Source: Rhytidiadelphus loreus
Lineage: Eukaryota > Streptophyta > Bryopsida > Hypnales > Hylocomiaceae
Assembly (NCBI GenBank): GCA_947034895.1
Contig: OX344764.1
Coordinates: forward strand, 47,721,348 to 47,785,347
Length of the DNA stretch: 64,000 nucleotides
Reading direction: 5' to 3'
In this document: positions 1 to 10,999 of the stretch, in pieces
Layout of the letters: each line of letters begins with the position of its first letter
Numbering within the stretch: the stretch's first letter is position 1
Translations under genes and position numbers: made by a program
The notes under the pieces: model-generated
Seen by the model: the letters and a program-made list of their open reading frames with translations, nothing else
Databases searched by the model: none
Told to the model about the DNA's origin: nothing

Positions 1-325
1 ATTGAATCAATATTCAACTCAAAATGAGCTTTCAATATAGAGTTATTTTTAAGAATTTTTTGTTCATTTTTTAGACAATTTTTTCTTATATAATATAGGG
101 GTGTGAAAATTATTTTTCAGTTCTGCAGTGTATCTTTTTACTTCAAAAATTTGTAACTAATTATTATTAACAAATAAAAATATCAATAATTCAAAACATA
201 AACTCTCAAAGTAGAAAAATCTATTCATATTTTTCTTATTTTGTTTTATTTAAAATTCAAAAAGTATATAGGGGGTCCAAAGTTTTGTTTGCACGTGGTT
301 TCAAATGGACACTCTTAGTGCCCCC
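1..325. repeat. Dispersed AT-rich repeat R1, copy 1
   Basis: This segment matches 40,500-40,822 in the same orientation over nearly its whole length, with scattered substitutions and small indels. Both copies end in a C-rich run; here it is an uninterrupted run of about 16 C. I see no coding potential and no terminal inverted repeat. It is an uncharacterised interspersed repeat, truncated at the window edge. Confidence 0.75.
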
Positions 326-454
326 CCCCCCCCCCCGAGATTTGTTTTTATTGATTCCTATTTTTCAAGAGAATTAGACTTTTATTTGTTTTCCAAGAGA
401 GTTAGTCATTTTTTCTATCAAATGTGAATGAATATTCTCTCTTATCTCCTCAAG

Positions 455-800
455 GATCAAGACCTTTTTTCTGCGAAAAAACACTCAAAATTGCCATTTC
501 TATAGCAAAAAGTAAAAAAAATTGAAAATTGTTTCCCTCCATCTAACCATAGGATCTTACACCTAAATAGTATGAGAATGTGTGGAAAACATTTCATAAT
601 TTTTGACCGCATAGATTGCAAGATATCTACATTTGAAGTGAAAAAACAAATTCTACAAGACATTGTGGGACTAGATTTTTTAACTTTGAACATTTTTAAC
701 TTAAATTTTTTGCACTACAAAGTTTTGAGCTTTAAATCTTTATAGTGAATAATTGAGTTGAGAGTCTAGGAAGAAAAAGAGAAATTAAAAAAAACTTAAT
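455..800 (-). mobile_element. Fragment of TTAA-type element family P1 (reverse orientation)
   Basis: Read on the minus strand, this stretch resembles the right-hand part of the P1 elements at 12,325 and 34,095. It shares the segment on reaching a tissue-independent block of T-rich words, the 'gatcctac' word and the end-proximal block TTTTGAGTGTTTTTT followed by a purine-rich stretch. The expected terminal CCCC and TTAA are degraded near 450. It is an old fragment. The stretch 890-955 beside it repeats at 33,178-33,245. Confidence 0.5.
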
Positions 801-1141
801 TTTCATTCTTAAAAAAATTGATAGGCAAAAGTAGGTATGAGATAGAAGGAAAATCTAAAATATTAATATCTTTTAGATGGAATTAAAATGCAATAATCCC
901 AGTGAACACAACATTTGGATACCGTATGCACAAGTTGTGAAGGGTCAGATTTTTTTTAGTAGATGTTCTAAGATTGTTTCTTTTACAGTTCTACATAACA
1001 TACATACATATTGATTTTGGAGATGTACACAGAATGATGATGGCAGTTGTAGGCACAATGAGATTTTGAGTGTACCGACCTTATCCTCCTTCCAAGGTCA
1101 AAATAGACCTCAAAACCAGATGAACTCTAGCCCTGGCCTTA

Positions 1142-1200
1142 TACAGTGGAACCTCTCTAAAGCCTCCCTCTATAAACAAATAAACCTCTGTAAAAATACC
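1142..1200 (+). mobile_element. Possible solitary pogo/Emigrant-like transposon end
   Basis: The sequence TA followed by CAGTGGAACCTCTCTAAAG resembles the terminal repeat of plant pogo-type elements (Emigrant/Lemi class), which begin CAGT and continue with an AACCTCT word. A second AACCTCT word follows within 45 bases. I could not find the matching inverted end before the AIM24 gene, so this may be a solo remnant or chance similarity. It lies in the upstream region of the AIM24 gene. Confidence 0.3.
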
Positions 1201-1890
1201 CCCACAATTCCGCGCAATCCATCGCGCTCTCGCATCCGTCGCGCTCTCACACCCATCGCGCTCTCGCATCCCCCGCGCTCTTGCATCCCCCAAAATTCCC
1301 CCAAAGTCTTTCGTTCTCGCCGTTTTGCAATCGATTTCTCAGAATCTCAAACTTGTACAAAACAACGAAAGCCAGCCGAGAAACACCCCCAAAATTCCGC
1401 CCAACTCGCCAGAAATTCCACATACCGACTCCACAAATCGGTGGCACCCGAGCTGAGCCCCGCACCTCCGTCTTCTTCAACTCGCAAGTCTCCCTCGCAA
1501 CGCGCATTTGGACCGCCGAGAGGACAGTCCCTGATGGCCTGATCAGTACTCGCAGAACTGTACAGCACCAGTCGTTGATATAGCTATCCACCGTCTGTTC
1601 CAGGCATTTCTTGTCGAAATCGTCGCGTTTTGCAATGTGCAGACGTTTTTTTCAATAAAGAAGCAGAGCACCCCGATTTCATCGCGCAAACGGCTCTAGG
1701 ATTTCGATTTGCTGATCGAGGTTTGGGGTATCATCGATCGAAGGCGGGGAGGAATTCGGTAATCAGTGCGATCGACCGAGTGTAAGCCCGAGGAGTTTGG
1801 AGACGAGTGCGATCACAGGGATTCCAGTTTGAAGCTAGCGCGATTCGAGTTTGAAGGATTTGAGGGTGAAGGATTTGAGGTTGAATCGCC

Positions 1891-2679
1891 ATGGCGTGCT
1901 CGCTGCAGCAATTCGTGGTCGACAAGCGTGAACAGCAGCAGAAGCAGGCCTGCATCTTCGAAGTGGAGAAGATGTGCTTCCTCAAAGTGAACCTCGGCAT
2001 GTCGTCCTCCACAGACGCCCCACTCAACCACGTCTGGATCAAGACCGGTTCCATGGTGGCCTACCAAGGCGATTGCAAGTTCGAGCGCGAGGGCATGATG
2101 GACCACGGCTTCAGCAACATGTTGAAGAAGCAGTTCACTGGCGAAGGCGCCTATCTCACGAAAGCCTCCACGAAAGGCCGCGCGTACCTGTACCTCGCGG
2201 ACAACAGCAAGCGCGTCACGGTGCTCTATCTTCAAGGCGAGTCCATCGTCGTGAACGGCGACGACCTCCTGGCGTTCGAGTCCAGCATTTCGCACAAGAT
2301 CACGATGATGAAGAAGCTCTCATCGATTGTGTCCGGTGGGCTGTTCAATGTGAGGTTGCAAGGGCAAGGGTTTGTGGCGATTCTGAGCCACGGTCAGCCG
2401 CTCACTCTCATTGTTGCGCCGGGGTATCCGCCTGTGTATACGGATCCGCAAGCGACGGTGGCGTGGTCCGGGGAGCTCGTTCCCGACTTCAAGACGGACG
2501 TGGGATTGAAGACGTTTATTGGTAGAGGGAGCGGGGAGTCTTTTCAGATGAAGTTCGATGTGAATCGTGGCCAAGGATTTGTGGTGGTGCAACCGCATGA
2601 AGAAATTCCTGCGCCGACGTCTGGCGGTTCCTCGGGTGGTTCGGAACTCTCTGGCTGGCTAACTCTCATGGCTGGCTAA
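1891..2679 (+). CDS. AIM24 family protein (tubby-C-like beta barrel)
   Basis: Uninterrupted 262-codon reading frame starting at an ATG. The protein has the AIM24 family layout: an N-terminal segment with an FEVEKMCFLKV-like strand, a central block rich in glycine and short beta strands (GSMVAYQG, the GEGAYLTKA region, LYLADNSKRVTVL), and a C-terminal GQGFVVVQP strand followed by a Gly/Ser-rich tail. Fungal AIM24 is a mitochondrial protein linked to inner-membrane organisation; bacterial and plant homologues are poorly understood. I see no clear targeting peptide, so location is open. Codon use is GC-rich at third positions, unlike the AT-rich surroundings. No intron is visible. The downstream 500 bases repeat its C-terminal coding segment. 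The family call is fairly sure; the function is not. Confidence 0.82.
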   Translation: MACSLQQFVVDKREQQQKQACIFEVEKMCFLKVNLGMSSSTDAPLNHVWIKTGSMVAYQGDCKFEREGMMDHGFSNMLKKQFTGEGAYLTKASTKGRAYLYLADNSKRVTVLYLQGESIVVNGDDLLAFESSISHKITMMKKLSSIVSGGLFNVRLQGQGFVAILSHGQPLTLIVAPGYPPVYTDPQATVAWSGELVPDFKTDVGLKTFIGRGSGESFQMKFDVNRGQGFVVVQPHEEIPAPTSGGSSGGSELSGWLTLMAG

Positions 2680-3190
2680 CTCTGGTTTTAGTCTCTGTCT
2701 CCTTTCTTCCAGTTCTTCTGAGGGTTTGTATGCCATTTGCGTAGCTCTGTTGCAATGGCAATTTGATGGTAGTCGTGGACAGGGAATTGTAATTGCGCAG
2801 CCGGATGAAGAGATTTCGGCGCCGACCTCCGGTAGCTCCGGGCTCTCCAACCTCCTCGTGTAGTCTAGCTAAATCTGGTGTTAGTCTATATCACCTTTCT
2901 TTCAGTTCTTCTTAGGATTTGTATGTCATTTTAGGATCTCTTTTGCAAATAGTGACCGTAATACCTGCACTTTTATTGTAGTCGTGGACACGGGTTTGTA
3001 GTTGTGCAGTCGCATGAAGAAATTCTTGCTGCTTCTCCAATGGCTCAGGCGTGCGTTTCTAACCTCATGTAGTCTTATAGCTCAGTGATTGTATAGCCGT
3101 TTCTTCTCGCGTTTCTTCTTTAGGGAATTGAGTATGGCATGTGTGTAGCGCTTGCAAATGGTGATCGTGATACCGGCAATGGAATCGTTG
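2562..3190 (+). repeat. Tandem copies of the AIM24 C-terminal exon and its 3' flank
   Basis: The last part of the AIM24 frame recurs twice downstream at a spacing of roughly 205-225 bases, near 2,768 and 2,986. Copy 1 encodes RGQGFVVVQPHEEIPAPTSG. Copy 2 encodes RGQGIVIAQPDEEISAPTSG and ends in its own stop at 2,863. Copy 3 encodes RGHGFVVVQSHEEILA and runs to a stop near 3,073. The intervening sequence, including a TTCTTCTtAGGgtTTGTATG-like block, is also repeated, with a further partial copy near 3,115-3,180. Copies 2 and 3 are directly preceded by TAG, as at an intron 3' end. They may be alternative terminal exons or decaying duplicates; I found no in-frame donor that would join them to the main frame. 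Confidence 0.75.
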
Positions 3191-3808
3191 AACGCAGAAT
3201 TTGTGAGCATATTGATAACATTTCCGTGAGTGGAATCGATTCACGTTTTTTTGTGGGGCAGCCAATGTTGCACTGGAGTTTCCTTTTGATGAAAGTGTTC
3301 GTAAATCTGTTTGTGTTACGGTAACAAACGAGAGAGTGTTCAGTGATTTATTTCTCGTTTTTTTTGTAATGTGAACATCCAGAGCTCTTTAATGTCACTC
3401 TCTCTCCTCTGTAATGTCGCTCCCCCTTAGGTGCACGTGATTTTATTAGACTTCTGTACACTGGTGACGATACCTTGAACTCATCTTTGCATCAGTACTT
3501 AAATTTTCCTTGTGGCATAACAAAGCGAGATATTGAGTTTTCAAAGTGAGCTTCGAATTAGAAAAACCTATTCCCAGGATATGAGAGGACAAAGGATGTG
3601 ATATTAGAGACGAGGCTTGCGTGCACTGTATTTTTTTCTTTTTCTTTTTTGGCTCAGGAAAGGGTCTTGTGATTGCCCAGTTCCTTTCCCCTCGTGTCCT
3701 ACTTTGTAAATTTTCTTGCTGAAGATCTTTGAACGATCTTGTCAAATATCAAGTAAATTTTGGTAGAAAATGCAAGTCAAAGCTTTGTATGAACTCTTCA
3801 CAAAGCCA

Positions 3809-3908
3809 TTGGGGGTAATCACACCTTCTCCGAGAAGCAAAATTCTATGAAGAATGAGAGAAAAGAGGAGCCAATGGGGCGTTGTTCTGCATGAAGGTGT
3901 GACCCCCC
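3809..3908. mobile_element. Micro-foldback element
   Basis: About 100 bases bounded by inverted ends: GGGGGTAATCACACCTTC on the left and the complement of GAAGGTGTGACCCCC on the right. The interior contains GAGGAGCCAATGG, which is shared with a second, more diverged element at 4,287-4,398. It looks like a very short MITE-like foldback sequence without coding capacity. No target duplication is obvious. Confidence 0.5.
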
Positions 3909-4286
3909 TTTTGTGTTGTTCCGAGAGTGGGAATAGAAATTTGGAAGAATTTTTCACTTGCAAAAAAAGACCACTACAGTTACTTCTCACCTGTGTGCAT
4001 CAATGTAGCGGCTGATACAACGGTCAACTTTTAATTTGGAGCTCCGATGTAATGTTGATGCAATAAAATATTTTCCAATTCATCCATGCAGTGGTCGATT
4101 TCTCTTAGCACTACTTTATTGAAGCGACTACAGTGAAAGTAGGGGTGAAAGTGACACAAAAGATAAACAAGTGAGATTTAAAAATTCTCCAAGAAATTTC
4201 CTTCACACCCATTCTAGGCCTCTAGAGGAGAAGAATGGAATAGCCAACAAGAAATTAGGGTGAAGAAGGGGTGACTACTCCTATTA

Positions 4287-4398
4287 GAGGTAGTCACACT
4301 TTCTTCACTTGGCACTAAAGATTGAGAATGAGAAGTTGGTGAGGGTTTGGAGGAGCCAATGGAAAGCCATAATGGGTGAAGGAAGTGTGACAACCCTA
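4287..4398. mobile_element. Second micro-foldback element of the same kind
   Basis: This copy begins AGGTAGTCACACTTTCTTC and ends with the inverted form GAAGGAAGTGTGACAACC. Its interior shares GAGGAGCCAATGG with the element at 3,809. A third, half-copy in inverse orientation is present near 4,655-4,712 (GAAGTGAAGAAGG-like block, then GTGTGACTACC). Together they indicate local spread of a tiny foldback family between the AIM24 and RING genes. Confidence 0.45.
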
Positions 4399-4739
4399 AA
4401 AGATGTGTTGAGAGTGGAGAATGAAAAAAGTGGAGAATTCATTCACCTAAACATTAGATTAGATGTCAAATAGGAGAGAAATTGCCAACAACAAAGGTAA
4501 AAGTGACAATGAAAAGGTAAAAGTGTAGAACACAATGAAATATTCTTATGTGGATATGTCTTCTGCACTGCCAATCTTCACCTCCAGAGGACTGTGGAAG
4601 ATATATCCAACTAAGTATATTCTACCAACATGAAGCCAACCCAAAGCCGCCACATTTCCATTCTCCATTCTCCAAGTGCCAAGTGAAGAAGGTGTGACTA
4701 CCGCTATTGTAAGAGTCCCTACTTTACAGGGGCAAGGGA

Positions 4740-5530
4740 GAACCAATCCATATGCCCAGCCATAGTAAAAACGCTAAAAATTTGTTGGCTCGGGAGCACA
4801 GGGGAGGTGGCTTTGCATCGACAGAAGCTACATGTGGGAAGTGTACAGTAGTGTAGCTACTTGTTATTTATCGAGAATTGAATTTTTTGAGTTCAGGATA
4901 TCTCACTGTGTAGGATTCTAAATAAAATGAGTTTTGTATCATTTGTGTGGAATTAGACCTTGACATCACTACAACTGGAAGCCCATCCAAAGCCCCTTAA
5001 AATAGACACAAGAACACCCAAATTTAGAATTTCAGATGACCAAAATAAGCTAAAAGAGAAAAAATTATAGAGGCCTCAGGCCTTAGCAAATTATGCTTAA
5101 CAGAAAATCATGCAAAATGGCATGGGAAAATGCATATCGCAATTAATGGAAACCTCAACGCCTATCCATTGGTGAGATTGAGAGCAACGGATGTTTTTTT
5201 GAGTGATGTATCACGCAGTCCGACAGGTTTTGAGCAATCTGGCAAGATGCCTCCAATTTCATGAATGCGAGCTTGCCAGTTACTCTTCCCCTTAAAAATG
5301 GCTAATTGAGAGTCACTACTCTGGTACAGTACAGTACAACTTAAGCTTCCGTAGCCCATATTTGTGGGAGGCAAAAGGGACCCCACCAGGTCTGTCCTAT
5401 AACTGAATGTTCTAGTATAAAGCAATCACGCTGTGAGAGGCTCCTTGCAGTACCTACCTGTCTGTGTCGATAAGCTTTTTTTGAGCATCGCCATCCTGCA
5501 CCAAGTCAGACACTAGGTGGAGAAGGCATC
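4740..5530. other. Intergenic / 3' flank of the RING gene
   Basis: I see no supported gene here. The sequence lies downstream of the minus-strand RING gene and probably includes its 3' untranslated region and polyadenylation region. Short frames present in it have neither recognisable domains nor consistent codon use. Confidence 0.4.
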
Positions 5531-5534
5531 AGAT

Positions 5535-8500
5535 CTACGTATCATAAATCCTTCGCACAGTCCGGATTGTTTGCCGACATATAGGGCACCTGCTGGAGTC
5601 TTCTCTTCGTATCCTGCAATCATGGCAGACCGCTCAGCACACACCCCTGAAATGGATTCAAGCTAAGCCTCTATTAAGTACAATAGCACTGGACTCCCAT
5701 ACTTCTAGATGAACCGCCAAGGTGGAGGCACATAGAAAACAGGGAATCTAATATCCAGCAGAATAAATAGAAACCCAGAAGAATAAAACTAAACTTTATC
5801 GATAAAAGATGATCACCTCATTCCACAAGCGTAACAAGTGCAACGATGGCCACAAGGATCAAAGAAACTGTCCTTCGGAGCATCCAAGCATATAGAGCAA
5901 ATCTGAGTCGGGGGAATCCATCCTTTCTCATTTTTATCGGTTTCGTCTACGGGGTAAGCTGCGCGTGAGTGTGCAGAATGGGAATCATCTTCTGGTATCA
6001 TAGGAGCATATTCCTGCGGTGTGGAATTTTGTAGAGTGGCGTGCTTTAGTTGGTAAGCTCGTGTGTAAAGCAAACCCGCAGCAACCAGACCTGTGTGATA
6101 CATAAGCGATTGCAATTTCGTCACCAGTTCGACACTCTCTCAGGAAGATTTGTAGCATGAGTACCTACTCCATGGAACTTCCAATCAATAAGGGGTTGCG
6201 ATAATGCATACATTTTCACTTAAATGACTTCAATGAACATCGGCTTCTGATAAATTGCACGAGCAACAATCCTGAACCGGGAATTATTGGGACAGATAGA
6301 ATTCTAGAGAACCGCCAATTTAATCATTCCAACTGAATATGCTTGGATGAAAATGAAAGTCGACCAAAATCACTACCCACGGCGCGTTTCAAGAGAATGT
6401 CATCATGACTTACCCCACAGAAAAATATAAGTGATCCAGCGGGGTACATATGATAGTTCGCTGTGCCAAACCGACACTTTATGCTGCAAGTATGACAGTC
6501 AATTATATTGGTAAGAATCAACGTTATGTCGTTGGGCTCACCTTTGATTGATTTGATTCTCCGAAAGCTTCCAGTTCAGTTGTATTGGGTTGCTACGGGT
6601 ATATAGGAGATTATTTTCAACTTCTTTACTATACAGGAATTTAAGCCTGTGCAAAAGATGAACAATTCAAACCCGTTGGCACACAGAAGAGAATAAAGGA
6701 CCACAATTTACGCGTTAAGCGAATGAATATTGAGAGCACGATTGCGTACCAGATTAACCAATGGAGAAGAGAGCAATATATATGTATATTGTCCAAGCGC
6801 AACAGGGAACGTGCAAGTGTCGGTAACTTCAGAAGAACACGCAAGATCTGCACTTTCCTTGGAATGAAGAACATAGCGCAATTCCAGCTTGAAGGACAAC
6901 TGCATCACAAGAAACAGTGAATCGTGAGGAGAAACGTCATCTCGTTCAGAAAAATGAAGCCAAGTGTTATGATACAGCAACGAATTGAGCAAAAAGATTT
7001 GTACAAATACAAAACTGTGCGGCAGTACGTACAGGACAGAAATTTCCTCAATTAAGACTCCACTTTCTCAGTGTAATACTCACAATATTTCCATTAATTC
7101 TAACAAAAGTATGGGGTTTATCACTGGAAACTATGAACTTCATAAAAAAGATTATTAATCACAACCATAAGTAGACATAGAGCGTACACCTGGGTAAGAA
7201 GTACTTACATCTGCACTAAATTGACTCATGAACAAAAAAGCATCCTATATAATCACTAAGACGAGACTTGGGATGTTATAACTCACAGTGATCTTGTGAC
7301 TGTTCAGATTGCCAAAGACTACAGAATAGTCATTGTCGTCTTCCACCTTCAAACTCAATGATCCTTTGTCTACACATCAACGTAACCACCACGTTGAAAG
7401 TATCACTGCCTCTGAACATCTATCTAGCACACTGTCCATTGAAACACACATTGGCATCGTACAACAATATGAAGTTTGAGAATAATCAGACAGAAAACAC
7501 AGATACACACCATGAACACGTTTCCACCTCAGAGCAAAACTAGGATTATCTGGATTCTCTTTCCAATCCTGAAACCCATTTTCACCTACACACGACATAG
7601 GATTGCCACGTTATCATCAGGACATAACTAAAACAAAATCAGAAGCGAATCAGTTGCATCAAACAAATCCAGCGACTTGCTACTCAAATAATTGCTGTCT
7701 CACAGCACATCGTCAAGGTATATTGAACTCAGGGTCATTGAGATTTGAGATTTCATAATATGTCCAGCAGGAAAACTCGAAACAAATTCCCACTGCAAGT
7801 ACCGTTATGCATCTTACCAACGTTGGGAGAGCATCAATAATTGCAAGAGCAACTTGATTATAAAACAGTTGGTGGTAGGAGATCGCACCTTTCACAATAG
7901 CAACAATCAAGCTATCTGTTCTAGAGCCAGAATCTTTCAAGCAGCATGATAGCTCAAGATACGAGCCCACGTTTAACCAATACGTGAATCTCTGCAAAAA
8001 TAGAATTCACGCGCGTGAATTCTTGGAAAAGCCTTGCCTTCAAGCGACTCGCAACGCAACCGAACAGAGAACAGAAATGAATAGAAGCTTATCTGGAAAA
8101 AGCGGCTAATATTCGTACCTTTTGCCACCTTGGATCAACGACAAGATCCTCCATTTCCTGTTTGTCAGAAACAGGAGAATCCAGTCCAGGCCTGGTAGAA
8201 AACGAATACATAGATGGGCCTCTTTCCTTGAGATTTTGTACCTGATTTGGCCCAGCAATTGGCATGAGTACAAATAAATTGTTAATGCAAGGTGCAAAGA
8301 AGAAACGATTCTCCCTAAAATTTATTATGAGTCTAGAAACCAGCGACATTTGCAACAGAAGATTCTACTTTGACACAAGTACACACAAAGAATCTCACCT
8401 GAATTTGCTTCACAAAGAAGCCGTTAGCTTTTATCACCCGCGAATAGCACATACCCATCTCCAGCTGTTGATTTCCATAGAGACCAAATAACAGCCATAT

Positions 8501-9234
8501 CGACACTGGACCCAGCATCATGGGGAACCCGCACCAAATGTCAAATGAGCAAATTTCCAAGTAGGTGGCACTGATTTCTTCATGAGAGAGACTCATGATC
8601 CATCATTAATGATAAATGATCAGAACCATATTCGATATCACCAACGTTCCACTGGTCTTAAGATACAACTTTTCAAGCTGACCATCTCAGAAACAGAACA
8701 AAAAGCTCCGCTGGTGGTAAAACTACTTGCCAACGCCGGAGGTGAGACTGAAAAAGGCAAACGACGATAGTTACAGACACTGTATGTTAGAGAAGTTCCG
8801 CTCAGCTCAGCTGCCTATCTTTCTTTAAAGTAGGAGGGCATGAACCCCAGAGTCGGATAATTCTCGACCGAAATTTATCCATTTGCGAACCATCCTAAAA
8901 TATATGTTTAAATTTATCCAGGTAATAAAGACAAGATCCAATTTAGTCCTGATGCACATGAACACTTACTAAAAATTGCCAAAGATGAAAACACGGCAAA
9001 GCAGCCATAGCCAGCTCGCAGACTCCTCCGTTGGTGATCTTCTTCAGTGCTCCAAGTCCTCTGGTTACTAGAATAAGAACGATTCCAATACGAGTCATAG
9101 TATTTTTGCCTTCCACCCTCGTCCATTGACCCCCTCCGACGAGGTAGATCATTTATGTATGTATCAGCCGATTCCCCCAAACCACCTGAACTGAAGGCAG
9201 ATGTTATCCCTGCTCCACCACTGGATGGTCCCAT
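5535..9234 (-). CDS. APD1-4-like membrane-anchored RING-type E3 ubiquitin ligase
   Basis: Ten exons on the minus strand keep phase throughout: 9234-8970, 8577-8399, 8241-8119, 7991-7889, 7585-7511, 7363-7287, 6899-6750, 6483-6414, 6090-5817 and 5613-5535, giving about 464 residues. The layout is that of plant ABERRANT POLLEN DEVELOPMENT 1-4 proteins: disordered N-terminus, hydrophobic segments near residues 76-125, a lumenal region with NGFFVKQIQ, KENPDNPSFALRW and VVFGNLNSH, a second membrane segment near 340-358 (WITYIFLWGGLVAAGLLY), and a C-terminal C3HC4 RING (CSIC, PCGH, YAC, CPIC) ending RRIYDT. APD proteins are endomembrane E3 ligases needed in pollen mitosis; this copy's role is unknown. 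The start is the first in-frame ATG of the exon beginning at 9,272. That exon has a TTTAG acceptor, so an upstream exon exists, coding or untranslated. Confidence 0.8.
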
Positions 9235-9419
9235 GCGACTACCCCTTTGTCCTGCACGTTCCTCCACATTTCCTAAATATTGAGCAGAGACATATCACCA
9301 ATGTCGTATGCGTGAGTGGTCAATAATTCAACTTCGTGAGTTCGATCAAAATACCGACTAATATGGATACACTTAGCCAGAACTTATACGTCTTTCACAT
9401 CTCTCTTTGTTGCATCTTT

Positions 9420-9805
9420 TTTACTCAATCCTTGATAACCTGGTCCTATCATTCGGCGTAAAATGAACAGAGTGAATCTTGAAAGATAAATTCCTTCTCA
9501 CTAAAACCACCTCGATTGGCTCTATTCTGGCTCTATTCTGGCCTTCCAATGATTTAAAAGAAATTGTCAACCCTATGTGCTTGAAAAAGGACATATCCCC
9601 AGCCTTTGCATTCAAATTCATCATCTGCAAGGAGAGAATGCTTTGACGTCTCTACCTGGGGTCCGACGCAGGTTTAAGGTCATAATGTTTTTATGTTGAA
9701 CACCAGCCTGCTTCATGGAATACCAAACAGAGACTACGATGTTGTTGTCGCAATACAGACTCGTTGTAGTCCAGACACCTTCGCAGAACTTCGATTCTTT
9801 GCCCT
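9420..9805 (-). other. Possible upstream exons of the RING gene or of a separate gene
   Basis: On the minus strand an open segment from about 9,803 to 9,650 follows a good acceptor (TTGTTTCAG) and reads GKESKFCEGVWTTTSLYCDN and onward. A second open segment begins after CTTGCAG near 9,628 and reads MMNLNAKAGDMSFFKHIGLT. Codon use is plausible for exons, but I recognise no family and cannot connect them in phase to the RING exons. They could be 5' coding exons, cassette exons or chance open frames. Confidence 0.25.
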
Positions 9806-10270
9806 GAAACAACAATACGGCCAAAATTCAGTACAAACGTGATCATGCCTCTAAACTAAAATGAGACAGTCTAGCATGAAACCTGACTTATTAAGAGACT
9901 AATTGCGCATCTCTAATTGTGCCAATATTTGACCCACCCGTATAGGGCGCCATTCATTGATAGCGAACCAAAAAAATTGTGCATTAATACAGTTAGCACG
10001 ATAGCTTACATGTTCTCGATCAACATTCTAATAACGTATTCTGCATATTTTTACCCCCAGCACAATCGCACAAAATTATTCTTCAACACAATTGCTCTAT
10101 GAAAGTATAAAAAGTTCAGCCTCGTCGAGTTCGAACTCCAATGTAAGTATCAAAATTTATTCACTCGCCAATTGATGAGCTCCAAGATTCCCACACACTA
10201 CCTACAACCATCAGCTACCGATTTTGATCACTCCTGACCAAATCTGTTCGCGTTGAACTAAAAATTGGAG

Positions 10271-10985
10271 AACAGAGTAAAACTGTCTTGTTCTGTTTTC
10301 CTGAAAGGAATGTCAGCAAACTTCAAAACCAACTCCATTTCACTTCAAAATCACAGCACTCCATTACTAACATGAGATGCTGCCAGTACTCACCTAATCA
10401 AAATCTCCCACTGCTATCCCATTAGCACCACTAAATTCTCTCAACCTCGCCGTAAAAGTTGGCAAAACGAAAAATCCGCAGAAAATTGTCTACTACCAAA
10501 GCATTCTTCAAAACCAGAAACTTAATCTTCTTCAAAACATACTCTCGATCTCTTCGAAATTACAGAACTCCATTACTATCTGACAACGATATTCAAGAAA
10601 ACACCTGAGAAACAGCCATAAGTTAACTCACCTGATAGAAACTAAGACGTGCAATCCCCTTAACACCATTGAAAGGTTCTCAACCTCGCCGTAAAAATTG
10701 ACAAAACGCAAAAATCTGTAGAAAATTGTCAATTAGTTACAAAGCACGTCACCAACTCAACCTTTCTTCAAAAACCTAACCGATCCCCATCGAAATCACA
10801 AAAACTCCATTACTAACCTACTCGATCATCAAGAAACACATTAAAGAAACAGTCATAACTCACCTCATTAAAAACTCCGACGTGCCATCCCGTTTGCGCA
10901 GCTGAAATGGACTCTCAACCCCGCCGCCAAAGTGCACCAAGCCCAAAGTCGGCAGAAAATAACTCCACGAAGGATCCGAAAGCGA
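10271..10985. repeat. Three-copy tandem repeat (about 235 bp) with splice-donor motifs
   Basis: About three diverged copies with a period near 232-239 bases. Landmark words recur in each: CAACCTCGCCGTAAAA at 10,442 and 10,681 (a variant at 10,917), AGAAAATTGTC, and ACTCCATTACTA. Every copy holds ACTCACCT, at 10,388, 10,626 and 10,858. Read on the minus strand this is AG|GTGAGT, a strong 5' splice site. The array lies upstream of the minus-strand RING gene, where a first exon is expected. Confidence 0.75.
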
Positions 10986-10999
10986 CTAAGCTTAAAAAG

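Noticed and set aside
1066..1591. Overlapping open frames on both strands upstream of AIM24
   Set aside because: No ATG-initiated frame with recognisable domains; repeated CGCGCTCTCGCATCC-type words explain the openness. Probably promoter or leader.
2320..2850. Minus-strand frames opposite AIM24
   Set aside because: Antisense shadows of the GC-rich AIM24 coding sequence.
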